Assembly: GCA_964654415.1 (NCBI GenBank)
Contig: CAZZIP010000001.1
Span: 124,001 to 188,000 of the forward strand
Length of the DNA: 64,000 nt
DNA from: Methylohalobius sp964654415
GTDB lineage: Bacteria > Pseudomonadota > Gammaproteobacteria > Methylococcales > Methylothermaceae
Reading direction: 5' to 3'
The translations under genes were made by a program, and so were the position numbers. This document shows positions 8,466 through 15,817 of this stretch, piece after piece; position 1 is the first letter of the stretch; every line of letters begins with the position of its first letter. The notes below the pieces were generated by a model. The model saw nothing but the letters and a program-made list of their open reading frames with translations, had not been told where the DNA came from and ran no database searches.

Positions 8466-10162
8466 AGCTTGCCTTCCAATTGCCAGTCGGTGACTGCCCC
8501 CTCCGAAGCCGAGCCTACCAGGGCGGCGTATTTGGCCAGGACCCCGCGGGTATAGCGCGGTGCGGGTTTACGCCAGCGGGCCAACCTGGCTTGGATTTCG
8601 GCCTCGGGAAGGTCCAAGGTCAGCTCCTGGGTTTCCGCGTCGATATAGATCCTATCGCCGTCCTGGACGATGGCCAGAAGGCCACCTACGTAAGCCTCTG
8701 GGGTGATGTGGCCGACGACGAAGCCGTGGGTGCCGCCGGAGAAGCGGCCATCGGTGATGAGCGCGACGTCTTTGCCCAAGCCTTTGCCCATCACCGCCGA
8801 GGTGGGCGAGAGCATCTCGCGCATTCCTGGCCCCCCCTTGGGTCCCTCGTAGCGGATCACGATCACTTCGCCTTTCTGCACTGTGCCGTTGAGGATGGCT
8901 TTTAAGGCCGCCTCCTCGCTGTCGAACACCCGCGCCCGGCCGGCAAAGCGCACGCCTTCTTTGCCGGAAATCTTGGCTACTGCCCCTTCGGGGGCCAGGT
9001 TGCCTTTCAAGATCACCAAGTGGCTGTTGGGCTTGATCGGGTCAGAAAGCGGGCGGACGATGTCTTGACCTTGGGGATAAGGAGCAACTTTGGCTAAGTT
9101 TTCTGCCACTGTCTGGCCGGTGACGGTAAGGCAGTCGCCGTGCAGTAGCCCCGCCTCGAGCAGGGTTTTCATCAGCGGCAGAATGCCGCCGATTTCGATC
9201 AGATCGGCCATGTGGTAACGCCCGCTGGGTTTTAAGTCGGCCAATACCGGCACTTTTCTGCCGATGCGGGTAAAATCGTCCAGGCTCAGTGAGACGTCGC
9301 AGGCTCGGGCCATCGCCAGAAGGTGGAGGACGGCGTTGGTCGAGCCACCCAAGGCGATGACCACCGCGATGGCGTTCTCGAACGCTTGGCGCGTCATGAT
9401 GTCGCGCGGTTTGAGGTCCATTGCCAGCAGTTTCAGCACGGCTTTTCCGGCCTCCTCGCAATCCTTTTGTTTGGCCGGGGAGACGGCCGCCTGGGCGGAG
9501 CTTCCGGGCAGGCTCATCCCTAAGGCTTCGATCGCCGAAGCCATGGTATTGGCGGTGTACATTCCCCCGCAGGCGCCGGGACCTGGAATGGCGTGATGCT
9601 CAATCGCGCTCAAAGCCGCCTCGTCTATACGTTGGTTGGCGCGTGCGCCGACCGCTTCGAACACCGACACGATGTCGAGTTTTTGCTCGCCCAGGCAGCC
9701 GGGCAAGATGGTGCCGCCGTAGACGAATACCGCTGGGCGGTTAAGGCGCGCCATCGCGATCAGGCAGCCGGGCATGTTTTTGTCACAGCCGCCGATCGCC
9801 ACCAGCCCGTCGAAGCCCTGGCAGCCCACTACGGTCTCGATCGAGTCGGCGATCACCTCGCGCGACACCAAAGAGTATTTCATCCCTTCGGTGCCCATGG
9901 AGATACCGTCGGAAATGGTGATGGTGTTGAAGATCACCGCCTTGCCGCCGCTTTCATCCACGCCTCGCGCCGCCTCTATGGCCAGTTTGTCGATGTGCAT
10001 ATTGCACGGAGTCACCATGCTCCAGGTCGAGGCGATACCGATCTGGGGTTTGTTGAAGTCTTCATCACGAAAACCCACGGCGTGCAGCATGGCCCGGCTG
10101 GGGGCGCGTTCCATGCCATCGACCACTAGCGAGGAAAAAGGGCGTTTTGTATCAGCAGACAT
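8462..10162 (-). CDS. ilvD: Dihydroxy-acid dehydratase
   Basis: IlvD dehydrates 2,3-dihydroxy acids to the keto acids that become valine, isoleucine and leucine. The 566-residue protein carries the iron-sulfur cysteines in TPCNMH, CDKNMPGC and GACGGMYTANTM, and the C-terminal GRFSGGTHGFVVGHI motif. It belongs to the shorter form of the family (about 560 residues rather than 616). It sits in the middle of the arginine operon, 17 bases downstream of the SH3-protein gene and overlapping argE by an ATGA, which is unusual company for a branched-chain gene. Confidence 0.97.
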   Translation of the reverse strand: MSADTKRPFSSLVVDGMERAPSRAMLHAVGFRDEDFNKPQIGIASTWSMVTPCNMHIDKLAIEAARGVDESGGKAVIFNTITISDGISMGTEGMKYSLVSREVIADSIETVVGCQGFDGLVAIGGCDKNMPGCLIAMARLNRPAVFVYGGTILPGCLGEQKLDIVSVFEAVGARANQRIDEAALSAIEHHAIPGPGACGGMYTANTMASAIEALGMSLPGSSAQAAVSPAKQKDCEEAGKAVLKLLAMDLKPRDIMTRQAFENAIAVVIALGGSTNAVLHLLAMARACDVSLSLDDFTRIGRKVPVLADLKPSGRYHMADLIEIGGILPLMKTLLEAGLLHGDCLTVTGQTVAENLAKVAPYPQGQDIVRPLSDPIKPNSHLVILKGNLAPEGAVAKISGKEGVRFAGRARVFDSEEAALKAILNGTVQKGEVIVIRYEGPKGGPGMREMLSPTSAVMGKGLGKDVALITDGRFSGGTHGFVVGHITPEAYVGGLLAIVQDGDRIYIDAETQELTLDLPEAEIQARLARWRKPAPRYTRGVLAKYAALVGSASEGAVTDWQLEGKL

Positions 10163-10179
10163 CAGTGAAACTCCTAAAG

Positions 10180-10872
10180 TTAAAGCGAACTCCAGCTGTG
10201 GCGGCGACGCCAGGCAAGGCGCGGCAGGATTAAGCCGGCTAGGATTCCGCTGCCGAGCACGCCAGCTCCGATCAGAAACCAGCGCTGCGATTGTTCTTGG
10301 TTCAAGGTTTGATTTTCCAGCTTGAGTTGATTAAGTTGTCGCTCTAACTCAATCGTCCGCTCCCTTAGCTGGTTGCGTTCGTTCTCGATTGCCAAGGCGT
10401 TGCTAGAGACAGCGCGGATCCGGTTGAGTTCAGCCGCTAACTGGGCAGCCCGCTCGGTCAATGTATTCTTTTCCGTACTCAAGGCGGTTTGCTGGTTTTT
10501 CAAAGCTTCCAGTTCTTGAGCCAAGCGGGCGTTTTCCCCGCTCAGTTGTTGCAGTTTATCACCGAGAGTCTGAAGTTGAATCCGACAACTATGTTCGTCG
10601 CTGATGTGGCGAGTGAGCACCCAACCGATCGTGCCGTCGCGCAGCCGCACCTTGCTATAGCCGCTTTTTAAGTCGTGCTCGATCAGGGTCAGCGGAGTTC
10701 CGCTGGGAAGCAGACGCAGAATCTTGTACTCGGTCCCCTTGCCGGCGCGCAGGTGGACTTCCTTGGTGTTGGTGACGTAGGAAGACTCCTCAGCAACCGT
10801 TGAGAGCGAGAAAACTAAAGCCAAAGAAAGCAGCAGTCTCAAAGCAACTTGATAATGAACAATACCTATCAT
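10180..10872 (-). CDS. SH3-domain, coiled-coil, single-TM protein (YgiM type)
   Basis: The 230-residue protein has an N-terminal signal segment (about 8-27), a bacterial SH3 domain (about 33-92: V-H-L-R-A-G-K-G-T-E-Y, then G-W-V-L-T-R), a coiled coil rich in leucine and glutamine (about 95-195) and a C-terminal membrane helix (about 199-216) followed by an Arg-rich tail. This is the layout of the TIGR04211/YgiM family. The bulk would be periplasmic and tail-anchored in the inner membrane, perhaps binding peptidoglycan. The function of the family is unknown. It lies inside the arg operon with gaps of 24 and 17 bases. Confidence 0.85.
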   Translation of the reverse strand: MIGIVHYQVALRLLLSLALVFSLSTVAEESSYVTNTKEVHLRAGKGTEYKILRLLPSGTPLTLIEHDLKSGYSKVRLRDGTIGWVLTRHISDEHSCRIQLQTLGDKLQQLSGENARLAQELEALKNQQTALSTEKNTLTERAAQLAAELNRIRAVSSNALAIENERNQLRERTIELERQLNQLKLENQTLNQEQSQRWFLIGAGVLGSGILAGLILPRLAWRRRHSWSSL

Positions 10873-10896
10873 CGAACGCTTGGGTGCTTTAGGTTT

Positions 10897-11799
10897 TCAA
10901 TTTTGCGCCGCAAGCAGAAATTCTAACAAGGCTTTTTGCGCGTGCAGCCGATTTTCCGCCTCGTCCCAAACCACGCTTTGCGGCCCCTCCAAGACCTCGG
11001 CGCTGACCTCTTCCCCGCGGTGGGCTGGGAGGCAATGCATGAACAGGGCATTGGGGGCAGCCCGCTCCATCAGCGCCCGGGTGACGGTAAATCCCCGGAA
11101 GGCATTAAGCCGTTGCGCCCGCTCTTGCTCTTGCCCCATGCTGGCCCAGACGTCAGTGACCACCAGATCAGCGCCTTCAGCGGCAGAAACCGGGTCTTGA
11201 CCCACAACGACCCTAGCGCCTGCCGCCTGGACCAGTTCGGCTTCGGGTTCGTATCCAGGAGGGCAGGCGATGTGGAGCTTAAAGTCCAATTGTCGCGCGG
11301 CCTCGAGGTAAGACTGGCACATATTGTTGCCGTCGCCGATCCAGGCGACTTTGCGCCCAGCGATGTCGCCGCGGTGTTCGAAATAGGTCTGCATGTCCGC
11401 CAAAAGCTGGCAAGGGTGAAAGCGGTCGGTCAGGCCGTTGATCACCGGCACGCGCGAATGCTGGGCAAAACGAACCACAGTGGCGTGCCGATGAGTCCTG
11501 AGGACCACCCCGTCGACCATGCGCGACAGGACCCGAGCGGTGTCTTCCAAGGGTTCCCCGCGATCTAATTGGGAGTCGCGCGGGGACAGGAAAATCGCAG
11601 ATCCACCCAATTGGACCATGCCCACTTCGAAGGACACCCGAGTGCGGGTGGAGGCCTTTTCGAAAATCATTCCCAAGACTTTGTTCTTGAGGGGTTCGTA
11701 GGGTCCTTTCAGGCGCTTGAGTTCGCCGGCGCGCCGGATCAGAAAACGCAGCTCGTCCGGGCTTAGGTCCATAAGGGTGAGAAAATGCCGCGCTGTCAT
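10897..11799 (-). CDS. argF: Ornithine carbamoyltransferase (anabolic)
   Basis: ArgF joins ornithine and carbamoyl phosphate to give citrulline. Diagnostic motifs are S-T-R-T-R for carbamoyl phosphate, DRFHPCQ, and HCLPAHRGEEV near the C terminus. The protein is 300 residues when started at the ATG that overlaps the argD stop (ATGA); an in-frame start five codons upstream is less likely because of that coupling. It follows argD in the operon and precedes the SH3-protein gene. Confidence 0.96.
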   Translation of the reverse strand: MTARHFLTLMDLSPDELRFLIRRAGELKRLKGPYEPLKNKVLGMIFEKASTRTRVSFEVGMVQLGGSAIFLSPRDSQLDRGEPLEDTARVLSRMVDGVVLRTHRHATVVRFAQHSRVPVINGLTDRFHPCQLLADMQTYFEHRGDIAGRKVAWIGDGNNMCQSYLEAARQLDFKLHIACPPGYEPEAELVQAAGARVVVGQDPVSAAEGADLVVTDVWASMGQEQERAQRLNAFRGFTVTRALMERAAPNALFMHCLPAHRGEEVSAEVLEGPQSVVWDEAENRLHAQKALLEFLLAAQN

Positions 11800-12962
11800 G
11801 CTTCCATTTCCCAAATGAGCTTGGTCAAGGTAGTGAGCAAAAATTCTGCCTCATCGTCTTGCAGGATCAAAGGGGGAAGCAGGCGCACCACGCAGGCAGC
11901 GGTGACGTTGATGAGCAGCCCCCGCTTGAGCGCCGCCTCGACCAAAGCGGTGCACGGGTAATCCAGCTCTATGCCGAGCATCAGGCCGCGCCCGCGGATC
12001 GCCTTGACGCGCGGATGATCGGCCAGGCGCTGGGTGAGCTCGGCCAGAAGATGCTCGCCCAAAGAACCGGCCCGCGCGAGCAGGCGATGCTGAGCGATGA
12101 TCTTGAGGACTTCCAGCGCCACCCGGCAGGCGAGAAAATTGCCGCCGAAGGTAGAGCCGTGCATCCCGGGTTTTAGGATCTCGGCGGCCTGACCGCGAGC
12201 CAGGCAAGCGCCAATGGGAAAGCCGTTGCCCAAAGCTTTAGCCAAAGTCATCACATCCGGTACGATGCTCTCGTGCTGGCAGGCAAACCAAGTCCCGGTG
12301 CGGCCTATGCCGGTCTGGACCTCGTCCAGCATCAGCAGCCAGTCATTGCGGTCGCACAGCGCCCGAAGCTCGGCCAAATAGCCGGGCTTTGGGAGTCTGA
12401 CTCCGCCCTCTCCTTGGATCGGCTCGACCAACACCGCGACGACATCGTCACGCTCGGACAGTCGGGCGACGGCGCCGGGGTCGTCGTAGGGAACCCGCAC
12501 AAAGCCTGGCACCAGGGGTTCGAAACCCTGCTGCACTTTTGGGTTGCCGGTTGCGCTCAAGGTGGCCAGAGTGCGGCCGTGGAAGCTGCCTTCGCAGACG
12601 ACGATTTTGGGGTCGGCGATACCCTTGGCGTGGCCGAAAGCGCGCGCGATCTTGAGCGCAGCCTCGTTGGCTTCGGCTCCGGAGTTGCAAAAAAACACCT
12701 TGTCCATTCCGGAAAGGCGTGCAAGCTCACAGGCCAGCGTCTCCTGGAGTTCGATCCGATAGAGGTTGGAAGTATGCCAAAGGCGTCTAGCCTGTTCGCA
12801 AAGCACGCTGGCCAATGCCGGGTGGGCGTGACCGAGATTGCAGACCGCAACGCCTGAGATGGCATCGAGGTAGCGCCTACCTTCTTTATCCCAAAGCCAG
12901 GCCCCGTCGCCGTGAGTGAAGGCTACCTCGAGCCTGGCATAGGTGGACATAATGGAGTTCAT
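11796..12962 (-). CDS. argD: Acetylornithine aminotransferase
   Basis: This class III, PLP-dependent aminotransferase of 388 residues converts N-acetylglutamate semialdehyde to N-acetylornithine; homologues also act on succinyl-diaminopimelate in lysine synthesis. Visible motifs are NSGAEANEAALKIAR, the DEVQTGIGRTG aspartate segment, and the PLP lysine in TLAKALGNGFPIGA. It is the first gene of the seven-gene minus-strand operon. A second in-frame ATG four codons in (12950) is an alternative start; neither has a clear ribosome site. A terminator-like hairpin lies 23 bases upstream. Confidence 0.95.
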   Translation of the reverse strand: MNSIMSTYARLEVAFTHGDGAWLWDKEGRRYLDAISGVAVCNLGHAHPALASVLCEQARRLWHTSNLYRIELQETLACELARLSGMDKVFFCNSGAEANEAALKIARAFGHAKGIADPKIVVCEGSFHGRTLATLSATGNPKVQQGFEPLVPGFVRVPYDDPGAVARLSERDDVVAVLVEPIQGEGGVRLPKPGYLAELRALCDRNDWLLMLDEVQTGIGRTGTWFACQHESIVPDVMTLAKALGNGFPIGACLARGQAAEILKPGMHGSTFGGNFLACRVALEVLKIIAQHRLLARAGSLGEHLLAELTQRLADHPRVKAIRGRGLMLGIELDYPCTALVEAALKRGLLINVTAACVVRLLPPLILQDDEAEFLLTTLTKLIWEMEA

Positions 12963-12984
12963 AAGTTAGGTCATGCGGATTGGA

Positions 12985-13012
12985 AAACAAAAAGGCAGCC
13001 GCACGACTGCCC
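12985..13012 (-). terminator. Terminator-like hairpin in the argD leader
   Basis: On the minus strand GGCAG and CTGCC form a 5-bp stem around an 8-base loop, preceded by GC-rich bases and followed at once by TTTTTGTTTT. It sits between the proposed argD promoter and the argD start, so it could end transcription before the operon (an attenuator). No leader peptide with arginine codons is visible in the roughly 50-base leader. Confidence 0.55.
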
Positions 13013-13041
13013 GGGATTTATTTATTAATCTTTTAGTTATT

Positions 13042-13070
13042 ATTCTATTGAAATTCGGAAGGCTGAACAA
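13042..13070 (-). promoter_or_regulatory. Sigma-70 promoter of the arg operon
   Basis: On the minus strand TTGTTC (13065-13070) and TAGAAT (13042-13047) are separated by 17 bases, a near-consensus pair. Transcription would start near 13035, about 70 bases before argD and just upstream of the terminator-like hairpin. Confidence 0.6.
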
Positions 13071-13124
13071 TATCGGCTTTGAGCAATTGATAATGCCGCT
13101 GTGTGGCACTTTAAGCTTTTGCCT

Positions 13125-13130
13125 TATAAT
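13125..13130 (+). promoter_or_regulatory. Perfect TATAAT -10 box next to the mutL start
   Basis: A consensus TATAAT ends only six bases before the mutL ATG. A weak -35 (TGTGGC, 17 bases upstream) accompanies it. If this box is used, transcription begins at or next to the ATG and the mRNA has no leader or ribosome site. Confidence 0.5.
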
Positions 13131-13136
13131 CGATCA

Positions 13137-14891
13137 ATGAATCGAATCCGTCTGCTTCCCCCGCAATTGGCCTGCCAGATCGCCGCTGGAGAGGTGATCG
13201 AGCGTCCCGCGTCGGTAGTTAAAGAACTGGTAGAAAATAGCCTGGACGCCGGCGCAGGTCAAATCGACATCAGCCTCGATGCGGGTGGCATCGGCCTGAT
13301 TCGAGTCCGCGACGACGGCTGCGGTATTTCGCGCGAGGATTTGCCGCTGGCGGTGGCCCGCCATGCTACCAGCAAGATCACGTGCCTGGAAGACCTGCGC
13401 CGGGTAAGGAGCTTCGGCTTCCGCGGCGAGGCACTGCCCAGCATTGCTTCGGTGGCTCGGCTCGAGTTGATTTCTAGAACGCCTCAGGACCCTTGCGGAT
13501 GGCGCCTTCAGGCTGGGCCTGAAGGGGTGTCGGAGCCGATCCCGGCGGCTCATCCGCTCGGTACTACTGCGATTGTGGCCGACCTGTTTTATAGCGTTCC
13601 GGCGCGGCGTAAATTTCTGCGCCGCGAAGAGACGGAATTCGGTCAGGTCCGAAGCCTCGTTGAGCGCATTGCCTTGGGGTGCTTTGCAGCCGGATTTGCC
13701 TTGCGCCACAACCAGCGCGCGGTGTGGCACCTGCCGCCGGCGCACACGGCGGCGGCGCGCAAAGCCCGCCTGGCCCAGGTCCTAGGACAGGAGTTTGTAG
13801 ACCAGGCGCTCGAGGTAGATTGTGCCGCCAAAGACCTTTGCCTGACGGGCTGGATAGCCCTGCCGTCCGCTTCGCGCCGCCGCGCGGATGGGCAGTTTTG
13901 GTATGTCAACGGGCGGCCGGTGCGCGACAAAGTGCTAAGCCACGCCTTGCGCTGTGCCTACCGCGATGTATTGCCTGCCGACCGCCAGCCGGTGGCCGTG
14001 TTGTACCTGGACCTGGACCCGGGTTTGGTCGACGTCAACGCCCACCCGGCCAAGCTCGAGGTGCGCTTCCGCGACCCCCGTCAGGTGGCCGACTTCATCA
14101 CCGCCTCCCTGTATCGGGTTTTGGGGCGAGCCAGGCCCTCGGCTGCGCACCGTCGGGTTTGGCGCGTGCCGGAAGCGATGGATAACCCGCCGCTCAAGGT
14201 GAGCGAGAACCTAGCATTTTATCAAAGCATAAGCGAATCTGCCGCGACTGAAATTCCCCCACCACGGCCTGCCGCTGAAGACTCGGCAGCGATGGGCTGT
14301 GCCTTGACCCCGCCGCTGGGGGAGGCGGTGGCGCATTTGCACGGCATCTACATTCTGGCCGAGGCGCAGGATGGGCTAGTGATCGTCGACGCCCACGCTG
14401 CCCACGAGCGCATCCTGTACGAAAAGTTCAAGCGCCAACTGGAGGAGGGGGCGGTGGTGCGCCAGCCTTTGCTGCTCCCGGTCAGACTCACTTTGATCCC
14501 GCGCGAAGTCGATCTTCTCGCGGGCTACCGTCAAGAGCTGGATAAGCTTGGCATGGAGGTGGATTTGATCGGCCCAGAGGCAGCCGCGATACGTACCCTG
14601 CCGGCCTTGTTGGCAGGCGTCGACGCGCCCCAATTGCTCCGCGACCTGCTGGAGGAACTGGAGCAGGTGGGAAGTTCCAACGAAGTGGAAGGGGCCATCC
14701 GCGAGCGGCTCGCAAGCCGGGCCTGTCGCTGCGCGGTGCGCGCCGGTCAGCGCTTGAGCCTGAAGGAGATGAACGCGCTCCTGCGCGAGCTGGAACAGAC
14801 CGAGCGCGGCGGTCAATGCAACCACGGCCGCCCTACCTGGGTGGTGTTGGATTTTAAGACTTTGGACCGTTTCTTTCACCGTGGCCGGTGA
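13137..14891 (+). CDS. mutL: DNA mismatch repair protein MutL
   Basis: MutL links MutS mismatch recognition to strand cutting. The N-terminal GHKL ATPase has E30, N34 (KELVENSLDAG), DDGCGI at 59-64 and GFRGEAL at 94-100. The C-terminal dimerisation region carries D-A-H-A-A-H-E-R-I-L-Y-E from about D418, which fits the D-x-H-A-x2-E-x4-E endonuclease motif, and later ACRCAVRAG and CNHGRPT, which also belong to the nuclease site. MutL of E. coli lacks this motif; Pseudomonas-type MutL has it. Start chosen at M-N-R-I-R-L-L-P (584 residues); a GTG 12 codons upstream has no support. The stop overlaps miaA (TGATG). Confidence 0.95.
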   Translation: MNRIRLLPPQLACQIAAGEVIERPASVVKELVENSLDAGAGQIDISLDAGGIGLIRVRDDGCGISREDLPLAVARHATSKITCLEDLRRVRSFGFRGEALPSIASVARLELISRTPQDPCGWRLQAGPEGVSEPIPAAHPLGTTAIVADLFYSVPARRKFLRREETEFGQVRSLVERIALGCFAAGFALRHNQRAVWHLPPAHTAAARKARLAQVLGQEFVDQALEVDCAAKDLCLTGWIALPSASRRRADGQFWYVNGRPVRDKVLSHALRCAYRDVLPADRQPVAVLYLDLDPGLVDVNAHPAKLEVRFRDPRQVADFITASLYRVLGRARPSAAHRRVWRVPEAMDNPPLKVSENLAFYQSISESAATEIPPPRPAAEDSAAMGCALTPPLGEAVAHLHGIYILAEAQDGLVIVDAHAAHERILYEKFKRQLEEGAVVRQPLLLPVRLTLIPREVDLLAGYRQELDKLGMEVDLIGPEAAAIRTLPALLAGVDAPQLLRDLLEELEQVGSSNEVEGAIRERLASRACRCAVRAGQRLSLKEMNALLRELEQTERGGQCNHGRPTWVVLDFKTLDRFFHRGR

Positions 14892-15817
14892 TGGCAAAAC
14901 CTTTAGCGCTTCTCCTTATGGGGCCGACCGCCTCGGGCAAGACCGAACTGGCCCTGGAACTCGCCAAGGATCTTGGCGGCGAGATCGTCAGCGTCGATTC
15001 CGCCTTGGTCTATCGCGGCCTGGACATCGGCACGGCCAAGCCTTCGCTTGAAATTCGGGCGCAAATCCCCCATCACCTCATCGACGTCCTCGACCCGGCA
15101 GAAAACTATTCTGCCGGCCGCTTCGCGCGCGAGGCTAACGGCGCAATCGAAGCGATCTTAGCGCGCGGAAAGCTGCCTATTTTAGTAGGCGGTACCATGC
15201 TGTATTTCCACGCCTTGCTCTGCGGGATGGCACCTTTACCGGAGGCCGACCCCAAACTGCGGCGGGAAATAGACGTTCAGGCCGAAAAGCTAGGCTGGCC
15301 AGCGCTCCATGCCAGACTGGCTGAGATCGACCCGAAGGCGGCCTTGAGCATCTCCCCCAACGACTCCCAGCGCATCCAGCGCGCTTTGGAGGTTTACTGG
15401 CTCACTGGCCGACCGATAAGCAGCTTTTGGCAAAAGACGCCCCAGAAAGAGTTGCCGTTTCGGCCCTTCAAGATCGTGATCTGCCCGCGCGACCGGGCGC
15501 TTCTTCACCACCGCATCGAGCGGCGCTTTTCTGCCATGCTTGAGCAAGGATTGGTGGAGGAGGTCAAAAACCTGTACCGGCGCGGCGACCTGCATCCGGA
15601 TCTGCCGGCGATCCGCAGCGTCGGCTACCGCCAGGTATGGGGCTACCTGGCCGGCGAATACGATTTTGCCACCATGGTTCACAAGGCCATCTGCGCCACC
15701 CGCCAGCTCGCCAAGCGCCAGCTCACCTGGCTGAGGCGCGAGCAAGACGCGCTTTGGCTGGAGGCCGATCAAACAGCGCTTTCGACCATCGCTTCTCAGC
15801 TCAAAAGCGCAGGTTGA
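14891..15817 (+). CDS. miaA: tRNA dimethylallyltransferase
   Basis: MiaA adds a dimethylallyl group to A37 of tRNAs that read codons starting with U. The 308-residue protein has the P-loop GPTASGKT at 11-18, D-S-A-L-V-Y-R-G-L-D-I-G-T-A-K-P for substrate contact, and GGTMLYF. The mutL-miaA pair is a common gammaproteobacterial arrangement, often followed by hfq; here hfq is absent and the gene instead runs tail to tail into the TonB-dependent receptor, overlapping its last 17 bases. Confidence 0.96.
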   Translation: MAKPLALLLMGPTASGKTELALELAKDLGGEIVSVDSALVYRGLDIGTAKPSLEIRAQIPHHLIDVLDPAENYSAGRFAREANGAIEAILARGKLPILVGGTMLYFHALLCGMAPLPEADPKLRREIDVQAEKLGWPALHARLAEIDPKAALSISPNDSQRIQRALEVYWLTGRPISSFWQKTPQKELPFRPFKIVICPRDRALLHHRIERRFSAMLEQGLVEEVKNLYRRGDLHPDLPAIRSVGYRQVWGYLAGEYDFATMVHKAICATRQLAKRQLTWLRREQDALWLEADQTALSTIASQLKSAG

